Positions 23,067 through 34,200 of a stretch of DNA of 64,000 nucleotides are shown here, piece by piece. A program made the translations under genes and the position numbers. Source of the stretch: Pogonophryne albipinna (taxonomy: Eukaryota; Chordata; Actinopteri; Perciformes; Artedidraconidae); contig CM053260.1 in assembly GCA_028583405.1 (NCBI GenBank), positions 14,158,660 to 14,222,659 of the forward strand, in the 5' to 3' direction. The first letter of the stretch is position 1; every line of letters starts with the position of its first letter. Below the pieces are notes generated by a model. The model ran no database searches. It saw nothing but the letters and a program-made list of their open reading frames with translations, and had not been told where the DNA came from.

Positions 23067-24316
23067 ATGGCTGAAAAGCTCCTTCATAATGATGTGACTG
23101 GATTCTGGAAGGAGGTGAGAGCTCTGAACAGCGCCAGTACGTCATTACCGTGTACCATAGAGGGAGTATCTGGAGCCGATAACATAGCTGAGTTGTGGAG
23201 GCAACATTACTCTACTATACTTAATTGTGTTAAAAGTGACCCCTACAAAGTTGGTAATGTTGTGAAAAGTGACACAGTGGGAATCACAGCTAAAGAGGTG
23301 TATCGAGCAATTGCACAGCTAGCTGATAACAAAGCATGCGGCTCTGACCGAATCACTGTAGAGCACCTTAAACTGGCAAGCCCGAAGGTTGCAGTTCTTC
23401 TTGCCATTTGTTTTACCGGCCTCATGACTCCATGTTGACTGTTACTTTGGTCCCTGTCATTAAGGACAAAGCGGGCAAGGTAGGGAGCTTGGATAACTAT
23501 AGACCAATTGCTCTAGCCAGTGTGTTATCCAAAGTCCTGGAAAGAATTTTGTTAGATAGACTATGTTCTTATTTATGTACCTCAGATAACCAGTTTGGAT
23601 TCAAGGCTAAGCATGGTACTGAGCTATGCATCTATGCGTTGAAGGAAATGGTAGAAACATATAGAAGACAGAATTCCACTGTTCTGATTGGTTTTATTGA
23701 TGCCTCTAAGGCTTAAGTTAAGTTAACCATCATAAACTGTTTTTAAAATTGAGACAAAGGGGTGTGCCTAACAGTATAATTAGGATCCTGGCTTATTGGT
23801 ATGCCAACCAGAGCATGCGGATAAAATGGGGGAATGCAGTCTCGGCGCCATTTGGTGTTGGTAATGGAGTCCGCCAGGGGGGGGCTCCTCTCACCATGCC
23901 TTTTTAATATCTATATGAATGATCTATCAGATGATTTAAGTGTCTGTAAAACAGGGTGTGTGATTGGTAATGTGATTGTAAACCATCTTATGTATGCTGA
24001 TGATCTGGCAATTGTTTCTCCTAGCAGTGCTGGTTTTCAACATTTGCTAAATGTTTGTTCTGATTACGGAGTCAAATTTGACGTTAAATACAATGCTAAG
24101 AAGAGCGCTGTAATGATCTGCAGAGCAAAAGGGGATAAGAACCTTTGTTTTCCAACATTCTACCTATCAGGACAGGTGCTGTCTGTTTGCTGTAACACTA
24201 AGTATCTGGGACACATCATCACAGATGAAATGGCTGATGATGATGACATGTATAGACAGCGGCGTGTCTTATATACAAGCCAACATGTTGGCTAGAAAAT
24301 TCTCTTGGTGTTCAGA
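23067..24316 (+). pseudogene. LINE ORF2, reverse transcriptase part
   Basis: Successive frames hold RT motifs in the right order. First comes a linker with WRQHYSTIL, then LDNYRPIALASVLSKVLERI (about 23,490-23,550), GFIDASKA (about 23,690-23,715), NGVRQGGLLSP (about 23,867-23,895) and the catalytic LMYADDLAIV (about 23,990-24,015). Stops or frameshifts occur near 23,437, 23,716 and in the G-run at 23,878-23,884, so no functional enzyme is encoded. The frame is cut at 24,316 by a hAT-like insertion. Confidence 0.85.
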
Positions 24317-26122
24317 CATGGGCGTCGCAGCCATTATATGAGGGTGGGACAAGTCCCCCCCACTTTTTCAAATGATTAGTTTAGACCCCCCCACTTTTAC
24401 CATGTGGAAAGTCCGTGAATCGGTCTATCCACTCGCCGCACTCTGTAGAGCGCTGTGTCAGTGCTTCACTATCAACTCCATTCCATAATAAGTAATCTGG
24501 CAGTTCGATGTGTGTAGAGGTGTGTGTGGTTAACACGTAGCAGCCTGCAGTCACCCTTAAGCTGTTCTGATGAAGGTAAACACAGCGAAGGCGGTGCGTA
24601 AAAAGGCACAGCTCTTTACCCGCTGGTGCCGCACTTCTCAGAGGCGGAGTTACACGTCCCGCTGCCTCCTGATGCTGCCTGCAGCCATTTCATGAAGTGA
24701 AGGAGGTTTTCCTTCAAACAGCTGCGGGCAGCAGATACCGTGAGAGTCCCGGACATGAATTCATAGATCAAGGCAGACTGGTTTACTCTCCTGTTTTGCC
24801 AATCCGGTGCTTAAACAAATAGCTCTACACCCCTGGCCGACATGTCCTTAAAATGAAGTCAGAGTTTGAAATATATCTCAAATAATGTATGCACTGCCAT
24901 TTCCCCACATCAACATAACAGTCTGCAATGAAACGGTTGTCTCCTGTGCGCTCCTCTTCCTACTTGGCGCACCGGTAACTTTCTCGTGCGCACAAGAGGC
25001 TGAGACCAGGCTGAGCCACAGCTGAGACCAGGCTGAGGAACATCACAAAAGCCATTTTCAACGGCTATCTGGTGAAAGATGAACTAGGCTACTGGATGAA
25101 ATAATATGACTGGTATAGGTGCGAAAATTAAACACGTTTTGAAAAAAATATTATGATAAAATATTTTTATATATTTATAATTCTGCAAATATTACGATAA
25201 ACTCACAGCTATTTCGCGGCCCGGCAGTAACACTTGGGGGTTGGGAACCCCTGCTTTAAGGTACTCTCTCAAAATGGTAATTTGCATTATGTTTTAATTA
25301 TACTTCTTATCATTCAGAAGCTTTTTGTGTGTGATTATGTTTTACTGAGTGCTTATAGGCCATTTCCATCCCAGTATTCAGTTAACTGTTTATTTTCTGT
25401 GCACATTACATAGATAGCTAATATTCTACTGCTTGGGACTTTGAGTCTTCAAAATGTCCAATGTCACAGACTGGGACTTACTTTAGAGTCAGTTGTATTT
25501 ACATTCAGTATGACTTGTTATGATTCAATGTTGATGAAAGGGAAATGACAGTTTCCCTTTCATCAACATTGAATCATCATCTCATCCCAGAGTGTTCAGG
25601 AAATCAGTGGGGATATTGAAAAGGAAACATTTCAGTCAAGGGGCATCATATGACCAATATAGACAGAAGAGCAACATTTAAGTCAATGATACCATTCCTA
25701 GGTGAACTGAACATCTGTATGGAGTCAGATCAGTCTCAATATTAATAAATGCTCACAGAAGGATTCACAAATGTATTTTGCGATTTATATATAAATGACT
25801 CTCCACAACAATATCTCTCAATGCACTCATAAATATTTATTGTTGTATATAAATGTACAAAAAATGGGCATTTAAACTGCTTTTTATTAATTCAAAGACG
25901 GCTCTGAATTAATAATCAAATATGTTTCCTTTCTTTACTACTGGATGAAATTACAAAATGTACCCATCATTTTCCTCATGCTAGTATAGCCACATAAAAG
26001 TATCAAACCACCTGTTAGAATGCACCAGAATACAGGAAATCTATTTTATTTTGTGGGGGAGGACCCCCACACCCCCCTTTAAAAATGTCCCCCCCACATT
26101 CAGGATGCTTCCTACGCCCATG
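24317..26122. mobile_element. hAT-like MITE inserted in the LINE reverse transcriptase
   Basis: Perfect 9-bp inverted termini CATGGGCGT and ACGCCCATG lie inside a perfect 8-bp duplication TGTTCAGA (24309-24316 and 26123-26130). The 1,806-bp interior has no coding capacity. It includes a hAT-like terminus of another family (complement of CAGGGGTTCCCAA at about 25,240-25,255) and a long perfect hairpin at 25,520-25,577. Dropping the insert plus one octamer rejoins the LINE reading frame. Confidence 0.85.
25520..25577. repeat. Perfect 26-bp-stem hairpin with a 6-base loop
   Basis: The arm 25520-25545 is the exact reverse complement of 25552-25577, with loop TGACAG between. It lies inside the hAT-like MITE at 24,317-26,122. 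Possible origins are a template-switch event or a structured element in the MITE; nothing shows that it is transcribed. Confidence 0.9.
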
Positions 26123-26130
26123 TGTTCAGA

Positions 26131-26470
26131 TAAGGTTAAGGTGAACCTCTTTAGAGCTTATTGCACTCCTCTCTATACTGCCCCCTTGTGGGTCAAGTAT
26201 AAGAAGGCGAGCCTCCGGAAGCTCCAGGTTGCATATAATGACTGTTTGCGTATACTGCTTAGAAAACCAAGGTGGTGCAGTGCAAGTGAAATGTTCTGTA
26301 ATGCACGAGTCAACACGTTCCATGCTCTTTTGAGAAATCTGATGTACAAATTCATCTGTCGATTGAATGTTTCTCATAACTCTGTCATTATGCTGCTCTC
26401 AAATCCGTGTCTCAGTGCTGTACGATACCAGTCACCTCTGTGGAAACATTGGTATAACTGCCTTTTTTAA
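26131..26470 (+). pseudogene. LINE ORF2, C-terminal part
   Basis: The LINE frame resumes after the hAT insertion and contains VNLFRAYCTPLYTAPLW and KASLRKLQVAYNDCLRIL, the pattern that follows the RT domain in this kind of fish LINE. It ends in TAA at 26,468-26,470, followed by a short 3' UTR and the (GAT)n tail. Confidence 0.8.
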
Positions 26471-26540
26471 TTTATATTTGAGTGTTGTATGTCTTGTAAT
26501 AATGGACCAAGAGTCTCTTTAAATAAAGATGATGATGATG

Positions 26541-26656
26541 ATAAGTACATGGCCATAACCAATAACATACCATATCCAATATGAAAAAACATTGAAACTT
26601 GTTTATTTATTTGTTTTTGGTTCATTTATAGTTGTGAGTGTGTGTGTGCTCCTGAG
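26541..26656 (+). repeat. Continuation of the left inverted arm
   Basis: From ATAAGTACATGGCCATAACC to GTGTGCTCCTGA this segment is the reverse complement of about 29,930-30,047. Compared with the right arm, about 180 bases between the two left-arm pieces are missing, as well as being separated by the inserted elements. Confidence 0.75.
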
Positions 26657-26795
26657 GCCTGTACTATGAAGCTGGATTTTCGATTAGCCGGCTAACTTCA
26701 GGGAAAACTCCGGCTTTCCGGTCCTACGACGCTGGTTCTCTTTTTAGCGGGCTAGATCTCCATGGTAACTTATGCTGTGCAGCTAACATGGGCGG
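26657..26795 (+). mobile_element. Fragment of a Harbinger-like fish MITE
   Basis: It begins GGCCTGTACTATGAAGC, close to the terminus of a common fish Harbinger/PIF-type MITE, and contains the GGTCCTACGACGCTGGTT block. Only one end is present; the rest is replaced by the LTR element that starts at about 26,796. Family assignment is from memory of the terminus and is tentative. Confidence 0.4.
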
Positions 26796-27037
26796 TGTTA
26801 CAATAGTTGTTATATGTTTCCACACGGACCCTGTTGAGGGGAACACACACCGTTGAGGGGAACACACACCGTTGAGGGGAACACACACCGTTGAGGGGAA
26901 CACACACCGGAGCAGGCATGCGGATGAAGCCAGGGTGTAAACGTTATGCTACATTCTATGTAAAAGTTTAATAAAGTGTAAGCAGCTAAAAGTGCTTCAA
27001 CCGTCCATTCTTGTAATATGAGGGGCAAGAATGAAAC
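26796..27037 (+). repeat. 5' LTR of the Gypsy-type element (limits inferred)
   Basis: A 242-bp segment begins with TG (TGTTACAATAG) and ends with CA (AAGAATGAAACA), immediately followed by TGGTGGCAGCGG as a likely primer binding site. It holds an AATAAA at about 26,970. Four tandem copies of a 19-bp unit (GTTGAGGGGAACACACAC plus one base) occupy 26832-26907. With no second LTR to compare, the boundaries rest on the TG/CA rule and the position of gag. Confidence 0.5.
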
Positions 27038-27181
27038 ATGGTGGCAGCGGAAATTGGAAGCTTGGAAGTAAGAGAGCAGTACAAAAGAAGAAAAAGAAAA
27101 CGAACATTTGCTGTGCAGCTAACCAGCTAGCCTGTAGCTAATAACAAGCAGTGGGCTGGGGAAGACGCTCGTCGGTCGGCC

Positions 27182-27931
27182 ATGGAAGGTTTGAAACCCC
27201 CATCAACATTGTGTTTGGACTCTGGCAATCTTGCAAAGTCATGGAAATCATGGAAAGAGGAGTTTACACTTTACTTGGAGCTTTCTTTGCCAGAGGCAGA
27301 AGAAACAATGAAGGTGAAATTGTTCTACTACCTGATTGGAGAGACTGGTAGAGAACTTTGTGAAACTCTGATGAGTGATGTGACTACAGCCAGGAGGACA
27401 GTGAAGAACATCATTGAAAAATTCGATGGACATTGCAACCCCAAGGTAAATGAAACAGTGGAGAGATATCGGTTTTTCGTGAGAAATCAAGGACAGGATG
27501 AAAACATTGATACATATGTCACTGATCTAAGAATGTTAGCCAGCACATGCAACTTTGGACAAATAAGGGACTCACTCATTCGTGATAGAATAGTATGGGG
27601 CATTATGGATTCAGGACTGAGAGAGAGATTGCTCAGGGAGGACAACCTGACATTGGACAACTGCCTACAGTTGTGCAGGGCTACAGAATTGTCACGTGAA
27701 AATAGTAGAACCCTTGCAAGACATACAGTGGAGGAGGTGCACATGATGAAACAGACAGCATGGCAGGATAAGAACACAAACACAGTTTCATGCAAATTCT
27801 GTGGTATTACACATGAAAGGGATAAGAACAAGTGTCCAGCCTTTGGAAAGCGCTGCAAAAAATGTGGTAAAGAAAATCATTTTGCTGTCAAATGTAAAAC
27901 CACACAGGATAAAGACAAGAGAGGAAGATAA
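27182..27931 (+). pseudogene. Gypsy-type gag (capsid and nucleocapsid)
   Basis: An intact 249-codon frame starts at ATG 27182. The N-terminal half has the retrotransposon-gag capsid pattern (FFVRNQGQDENIDTYV near residue 100). The C-terminal end has Cys/His clusters including KCGKENHFAVKC, a CCHC-type zinc knuckle. In the living element Gag packages the RNA. It is separated from the protease, which is in the same frame, by a single TAA at 27929-27931. This could be an inactivating mutation or a relic of readthrough expression. Confidence 0.8.
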
Positions 27932-27940
27932 GTACACCAA

Positions 27941-28435
27941 GTGACTGAACAGGAGTGTGAGGAATATGAGGACATCTTGAGTGTCACCACTACAGAGATA
28001 CTGACAGTGACTGGTAAAGATGCCGGGGAGGACAAAGCCAAGAACAGCCAGCTTTTCGCAGGGATGCTAATCGGCAAGGAGCTGGTGAAGTTTCAGATAG
28101 ACTGTGGAGCTAGCTGTAATGTCATCCCTGTGAATCTATTGAGCCCTGAAACTCGGCTGGAGAGCACTAAGACAGTGCTGGTAATGTACAACAAGACCAG
28201 GCTGCATCTACTAGGCAAATGCAAGGTGAAGGTGAGAAACCCAAGGAACCAAAAACAGTACCGCCTGGAGTTTGAGGTGGTGAATGAGGACTGTCGACTA
28301 CCACTGTTGGGAAAGAAGGCAAGCGAAGCCATGAAACTCATTAAAGTACAGTATGAGAACATACTAGCTATTGACAGTATTGTCACTGAAGTGAAATCAG
28401 CCCACGGTGGTCTACACATGCAACAAATACAGTAG
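27941..28435 (+). pseudogene. Gypsy-type aspartic protease region
   Basis: The frame is continuous with gag apart from the stop at 27929. It contains FQIDCGASCNVIP near residue 50, the retropepsin active site (usually D-S/T-G; here D-C-G-A), and a downstream LPLLGKKA hydrophobic block. No ATG opens it. It ends at a stop (28433-28435) before the RT domain, and the link between protease and RT appears partly deleted. Confidence 0.75.
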
Positions 28436-28509
28436 GAGTACAGTGATGTGTTCACAGGTGACGGCAGTTAAAACCTCAGGATCTACAAAGGAAAGAGATC
28501 ATCACACCT

Positions 28510-29665
28510 GTGGAGAAAAGCACAGACTGGATAAGTAGTCTTGTCACAGTGCAGAAACCTAATGGCAAGCCAAGAATATGTATTGATCCAAGACCACTGA
28601 ACAAGGCTCTAAAGCGGAGCCATTTCCCACTTCCTACCATTGATGACATCCTTCCAGACCTGTCGAGAGCGAAGGTGTTCACAGTCTGTGATGTCAAACA
28701 TGGCTTTTGGCATGTGAAATTGGAGGAGGAGTCAAGCTATCTAACAACATTTGCTACACCGTTTGGCAGATCTAGGTGGCTCAAGATGCCTATGGGAATC
28801 AGCCCAGCACCTGAGATTTTCCAGCGGATGCTGAATCAAGCACTGGAGGGTCTGCCAGGCATCTACATCATAGCTGATGACTTATTGATCACAGGAGAAG
28901 GTGACACACAATAAATGGCCTTCAAAGACCATGATGATACATTGAGACAGTTTCTAAGCAGATGCAGAGAAAAGAATATCAAACTGAATGCAGAGAAATT
29001 CAGGTTGAGGCAGCAGGAGGTGCCATATATTGGACACCTGCTGACAGCAGATGGACTAAAAATTGACCCCGAGAAGATCAGGGCAGTGAGAGACATGCCA
29101 AGACCAACTGACGTGAAGGGTGTACAGAGACTGATGGGCATGGTAAATTATCTCTCTAAATTCTACAAACACCTGTCAGATGACTGTGAGATTGTGAGAC
29201 AGCTCACACACAAGGAAAATATGTGGGAATGGACAGAAATGCACGAAGAAGCATTCAGCAGGCTCAAGGACAATATAGCCAAAACCCCAGTAGGCCTACT
29301 GAAGTACTATGACCCACAAGAGGAACTGACATTGCAGTGTGATGCTTCAGAAACGGGGCTGGGAGCAGCACTGACTCAAAAAGGGAAACCTGTAGCATTC
29401 GGAAGCAGAGCACTGTCACCAACCGAAAGGGGCTATGCCCAAATAGAAAAAGAATGTTTAGCTATTGTCTATGGCATGGAAAAGTTCCATCAATAAACGT
29501 ATGGCCGGAAAGTGACAGTACAGAGTGACCATAAGCCGTTGGAGAACATTGTCAAGAAGCCACTGTTAAGTGCACCAAAGAGACTCCAACGTATGTTGCT
29601 CAGACTTCTGAGATATGATTTTGATGTGATTTATGTCCCAGGTCGTGACATGTTACTTGCAGTGT
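28510..29665 (+). pseudogene. Gypsy-type reverse transcriptase and RNase H remnant
   Basis: The frame shows RT blocks WISSLVTVQKPNGKPRICID, LPTIDDIL, FATPFGRSRWLKMPMGI and YIIADDLLI (the catalytic Y/F-x-D-D region, here I-A-D-D), then GHLLTADGL. RNase H follows with LQCDASETGLGAAL and QIEKECLAIVYG. Stops interrupt it at 28912-28914 and 29494-29496. Beyond about 29,665 the sequence no longer matches a pol gene, so the integrase is missing. Confidence 0.85.
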
Positions 29666-29929
29666 GAGTACCGGCAAGGTGCCGGTACTCAGTAAGAAGT
29701 GCCGGTACCACATGGGTAAAAATCAGAAGTTCTGGTACTGCGTACACACATATTTCCATTTGAAGGGGGAGTGATTAGTAAAATATGCATGAATAATACA
29801 AAAAAAATGTTAACTAGGTGAAAAAAGGTAAGATAAACTTTAAAAACGTGTTGAGAGCTAAAACTAGTCTTTGCTGCTGCCTCAAAGAGGAGCAGGGAGG
29901 AGAGGAGGGAGACAGGAGAGGCTGATTCA
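29666..29929. other. Unassigned repeat-like sequence inside the island
   Basis: This contains several occurrences of GTGCCGGTAC or close variants near 29,670-29,740, suggesting the edge of another element. No family was recognised and no coding frame is present. Confidence 0.4.
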
Positions 29930-30370
29930 GGAGCACAGACACACTCACAACTATAAATGAACAAAAACAAATAAATAAACAAGTTTCAATGTTTTTTCAT
30001 ATTGGATATGGTATTTTATTGGTTATGGCCATGTACTTATGATTTTATGATTATTTAAATGTATACAGTTCTGTTTCATATGGGTGTAGTCTCTTTATTT
30101 CCCCCTCAAAGTGCACCAGATTGATTCATTTAAGTCCAACATTTAAAAAAAAAAATCTTACCGGGGGAGCATGCCCCTGGACCCCCCTAGAGGATTTCAG
30201 GTCCACCTCCACTTAAAATATGTTCACATGGATAGGTTCCTAAATAGATTTGCACAGCAACGCTGTATATATTGACAAATAAATCCAGGGAAATGGCACA
30301 AAAGAAAACTGGTAGTGGCCTGGCTGGGTGTATAATTCCCGGCCTGACTTATTGTACCAGTCCGGCCCTG
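29930..30370 (-). repeat. Right arm of the inverted (fold-back) repeat, hAT end
   Basis: Read on the minus strand from 30,370 it begins CAGGGCCGGACTGG and matches 19,168-19,398 and then 26,541-26,656. It carries the same GGGGGCATGC-type internal block found at 18,735 and 20,310. The octamer AGTAGGAC follows directly at 30,371-30,378 and equals the octamer left of 18,008. Confidence 0.75.
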
Positions 30371-30378
30371 AGTAGGAC

Positions 30379-31226
30379 TTTGGTTCACCTTTTATTTTAA
30401 ATAAATATTTGAATAAAAATTCAGCTTTTCCTTGTTGAAAAGTCTAATTTCCTTTTAATAGCCTCCATATCAGTTACTCCTCTTCCATATCAGTTGGTTT
30501 AACTACACTGGCCAATTGGACACATCTTTTTAATGAAAAGTATTGAGAATTTTTTATTTAAAAAAAGCTGACTATTAAGGCAAGGCAGGTTTATTTATAA
30601 AGCACCTTTCAACACCAGGCAATTCAAAGTGCTTTACAAACATGAAAGACATTAACAACTCCATTCCAATAAAATAGAGAAAAAATGTGAATAAAAAGCA
30701 TTGTCTTATTTGTCCCATGTAGTTATAATATGTCTGTCTGCAATGAGAGTGCTTATAAGGCCACCTTTTGATGTATTTTGATAAGACATGCAGGACATTG
30801 CTTCTTTTATTTATTAAGAGAATGTGAGGAGACTGAGAGATTGTTGCAATCGCAGTACCTTACTGAACTAGGAGAACAATTCAAAGAAAACAAGATCTTA
30901 CTTTTTTATTGGCTATTTATTGTATTTGGTATGCTTTTTTAAGTGTTTGCAATTTAAAAAAGACAATGTTTAACCTACTGATTTTAAAATATTCACAAAA
31001 TGCACATTTAAGTTGTTACATGTACTTTATCTGTTGTTTATGAGCAATACATGTGTGTAGTGTTTTTCATGGTTACATATCACGTTAATATTATGGTGTA
31101 ATGTCCAAAATGTTTCACACTGAAGCCTAAACCACCAACACTCTTAATATATAATGCAGGCAAATTTTCATTTTACAATATGTGTTACAGATACTTTCAT
31201 TGAGTTTTTGTTTTTATTAAAACACT
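30379..31226. other. 3' flank of T1R3 copy 2, with a LINE/SINE tail
   Basis: AT-rich intergenic DNA. At about 30,576-30,660 lies a typical fish retroposon tail (GGTTTATTTATAAAGCAC then CAATTCAAAGTGCTTTAC). Nearer the gene (about 31,090-31,225) the sequence is distantly alignable with the 3' flank of T1R3 copy 1. AATAAA occurs on the minus strand at about 31,216 and again overlapping the stop codon. Confidence 0.5.
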
Positions 31227-34200
31227 TTATTTCCCTGGCTCTTGCTGTGGTTCCTCCTGAGCTTGAGTTAGCGGGGCGCCCTCAAGGAAGGTACAGAAGT
31301 GCTCTGCTGTATTGAGCTCAGGTTTTCTTAACAGCAAGTAGCATTTTGGAAAGTAGTAACCTGCCACTAACCCGAAGTTGCTTGCCAGGTTGAAAGAAAC
31401 ATGGACAATAGATCTGTCCTTGTGACTCAACCCTATGTAGATTGGAATAAAGGTCACCCAAATCACACAGTAGATTAGGGAGGCAAAGGTGATGTCCCTG
31501 GCAAGGTTGTACTGATGAAGAGGCTTTGCTGCCATGAAGGTAGACATGAATGATATAAGAGCCATTGCACCGTTGAAACCCTGTATTAGGGCAAATCCAA
31601 TCAAGGGGGACATTGGACATGTCAGAAACGATCTCACAAAGTCTATTTTCAGGTTTGCCACATATTCAGACAGTGTGCTCCCTTCCACCAAAAACCAGCC
31701 ACAGAGAGCCCCCTGCACAGCAAAGCAGACAAGCACAAACAGCCAGATTCCAGGGCCTCTTAGTATATGCAGGTGAGAGGCGGCCATCTTTGGGAACTCT
31801 GTCACGTAGAGTATCTGTTCAAAAAGAAGGGTTTGCAGCATCATTACAACGTGCACTATTTATTTGTTCTACAGGAAAGTAATCTACTTAACATGTCATT
31901 ACCCACCTGTAGTGAGATGAAAGTGATAATGGAGATGGCCACTGTCTTGAAAATGGAGGTGAGGGGCAGCTGAAGACGACACACCATGTCCCCCGGCTGC
32001 CCCAGGAAGAGCACCAGACTGAGGCAAGCTCCCATCAGGCTTATCAGAGCTACAAAACTCAGGGTTCCCCCTGAGGCAGCTACTATAAAGGATCCCCGGT
32101 GTTTCAGGAAAACCACGCCAACTGACACCTGACAAATGAGGAGCAGCACCCCAGCCAGAGTCAACTGCAGAGCCTCGGGTGTATTCCAGGACACAAATTC
32201 AAAACTGGGATCAATGCAGGAAGTGCTCTTGTTTAAAGACCATTGACGATCAGGGCACTTAGCGCACTGGGTGTCCTCTATAAGTCAGAAAGCACAACAA
32301 GAACATTGGTTTGATTAATTAGAATTCCATCAAAAAATTAAATAAAACCCTTATGGTCTCTGATGTATGTTTTGATTTCGTCATCATTCAAGAAATGACA
32401 CTAAGCAGCTGACTGGGTAAGCTTAGCAGTGAACAGGGGAGACAGGGGATAACCTTTAACCTGGTCTACCCCAAGGTAATGAAATCTGTATGTGTGAAAA
32501 TGTAAATTAGCTTCTTAGGCATTTTTTACGTTTGCATAAGCCAATCTCTTTTTTCATGTTTGCAGTCATGCTGAGCTAAAATAAAAAAGCTCTATCTCTC
32601 AGCGAAGCCAATAACGCTAATGCAAATAATTATGTCCTATTCCTTCATACAAGGATCAGGTATTTGACAGGTAACACATTACCCTTATTCTCCCGGTAAG
32701 TGCCTTCCAAGCAGTCAATACAATCAAAACAGCAGGAGTGGAAGCCTTTGACTCTGCGGACCTGGCCTTGCCCACATTCTGCTGAGCATTTGGATTGAGG
32801 AACCTGCAAAAGTTGTTGCATTATAGTTACAGAAACCAGAACCAGTTTATTATCATTTTGGATTCAACCACAAATTAAAAGTATGCATATTCCCAAATGT
32901 ACATACATTTAAAACATGTGTTGTATTACCTCAGAGTTTGGAGTGTGCCATTTCAAGAGGGTTTTGTTGATGAACAGTTTTTCTTTACAGCTTCCAACAA
33001 CTATGAAGTCTAAATTCGAATCATTCCAAACCCACTCAAGAATATCGTACCCTCGGTTTGGGTTGCCGTTAATGTCAAACTGTAAATGTGTGCCATTTAT
33101 GTCTATAGATGTATTCCTTAAAACCTCCAACAGCTGCAAAAGAAAGATGTTGTTCCTCAATTAATTTTAATGTTGTTAATACCTTTTTTTTTTACTTACA
33201 AATGTGTGTAACCTATTTAACAAACCACTCAAAAGAAATCACCTTCCAGGGATAGACTTTGGTTTCCTTCAAGCAGCCAGTTGAATTGCATCCCAGCAGG
33301 CTGTGCAGTGCCTCAGCCACAAAGTAGATGGCAGCATACACACTGAAAGCTGTGCGCTGCACGACAGGTTCAGTCACCAAGCTAATGTTAGCAGGTGACA
33401 AATTCCAACATTGTGGGCAGGGATTTTTAAAGTTGACTTTAGACTTTGGTGCTGGAGGTGACATATTTGCCCTCTCATCACTCACTTTGGTTAAGAGCAC
33501 CTGTGTGTAGGCAGTGAGCTCATCCAGAGTCTGTGTCTGGTCAATGAATCCAACGATGGTGCCAATTTTTTGGATATTGGGCAGGGAAGTCAGATGATTA
33601 TTGATGGACCAACTTGTGCTTGCAATCCATACAGCCCGTACATTTCTCCTGATGACCTGGGGTAAATTGGAATGGATCATTTGTACTGAAATACATATAA
33701 ACTATCAACCACTAACATGCAATACTTTTCAAAAGTGATTCACCAACCTCTTTAAAAAAGATAGCAGCTGGCTCTGCGAGAGCAAACACCACGACCACTC
33801 CGACCTTAGTTGCATTGATGTTGTCGATGATGGTAGTGATTGCTGGTCCAGGGTCAGTGTACATTGGAATCAGCCCCTGATAGGCCACGCAGACCGACAT
33901 ATTCTCTGTTATTTTGGAGAATTCTTGCACACCTCGCTGTCCATACTCCTCGTCGCTGCCCACCACCGCCACCCAGTTCCACCCAAACTCTTTCAGCAGA
34001 AGCGCCATGACCTTCACTTGCCATTTGTCACTGGGCACGGTGCGGAAGAATGACGGGTAGAGAAGTTTGTCACTGAATTTGTCACTGGTGGCACCGAAGC
34101 TAACCTGAAGGGAGAAAAGTCATATTATACCACTTATTTGTACCACACTGAAGTTACCCAGCAATGCTCCAATGTTGATGCATAAGGCCTAATGCAAATG

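Larger units (their letters stand above)
19737..26540 (+). mobile_element. APE-type non-LTR retrotransposon (LINE), split by two hAT-like insertions
   Basis: LINE sequence occupies 19737-20080, 21959-24316 and 26123-26540. It holds the end of an ORF1-like protein, an endonuclease domain, a reverse transcriptase with MYADD, and a C-terminal region ending at 26470. The 3' end is AATAAA followed by (GAT)n at about 26,524-26,541. Removing 20081-21958 and 24317-26122 with one target-duplication copy each restores continuous LINE homology. Frame breaks show it is dead. It resembles the I/Nimb-like group of fish LINEs, but the clade is not proven. Confidence 0.8.
26796..29665 (+). mobile_element. 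Gypsy (Ty3)-type LTR retrotransposon, broken and missing its 3' end
   Basis: Order seen: 5' LTR, primer-binding-site-like sequence, gag, protease, reverse transcriptase, RNase H. Similarity stops within the region after RNase H at about 29,665. No integrase, envelope or 3' LTR follows. In-frame stops at 27929-27931, 28433-28435, 28912-28914 and 29494-29496, plus a frame change between 28,435 and 28,510, make it non-functional. It lies between the inverted hAT arms of the island. Confidence 0.85.
18008..30370. mobile_element. Nested transposon island with hAT-like outer termini and an 8-bp target duplication
   Basis: The left end begins CAGGCCCGGACTGG and the right end is the complement of CAGGGCCGGACTGG, a 14-bp inverted repeat with one mismatch. 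Both sides are flanked by the identical octamer AGTAGGAC (18000-18007 and 30371-30378), the signature of hAT integration. The 12.4 kb between contains hAT-family fragments in both orientations, a LINE, two complete hAT-like insertions and a Gypsy-type remnant. The outer element carries no recognisable transposase of its own. Its left and right subterminal sequences differ, so the two ends may also be joined by rearrangement. Confidence 0.6.

Noticed and set aside
18008..30370. An endogenous retrovirus with envelope
   Set aside because: The LTR element is Gypsy-type, stops after RNase H and shows no integrase or envelope region.
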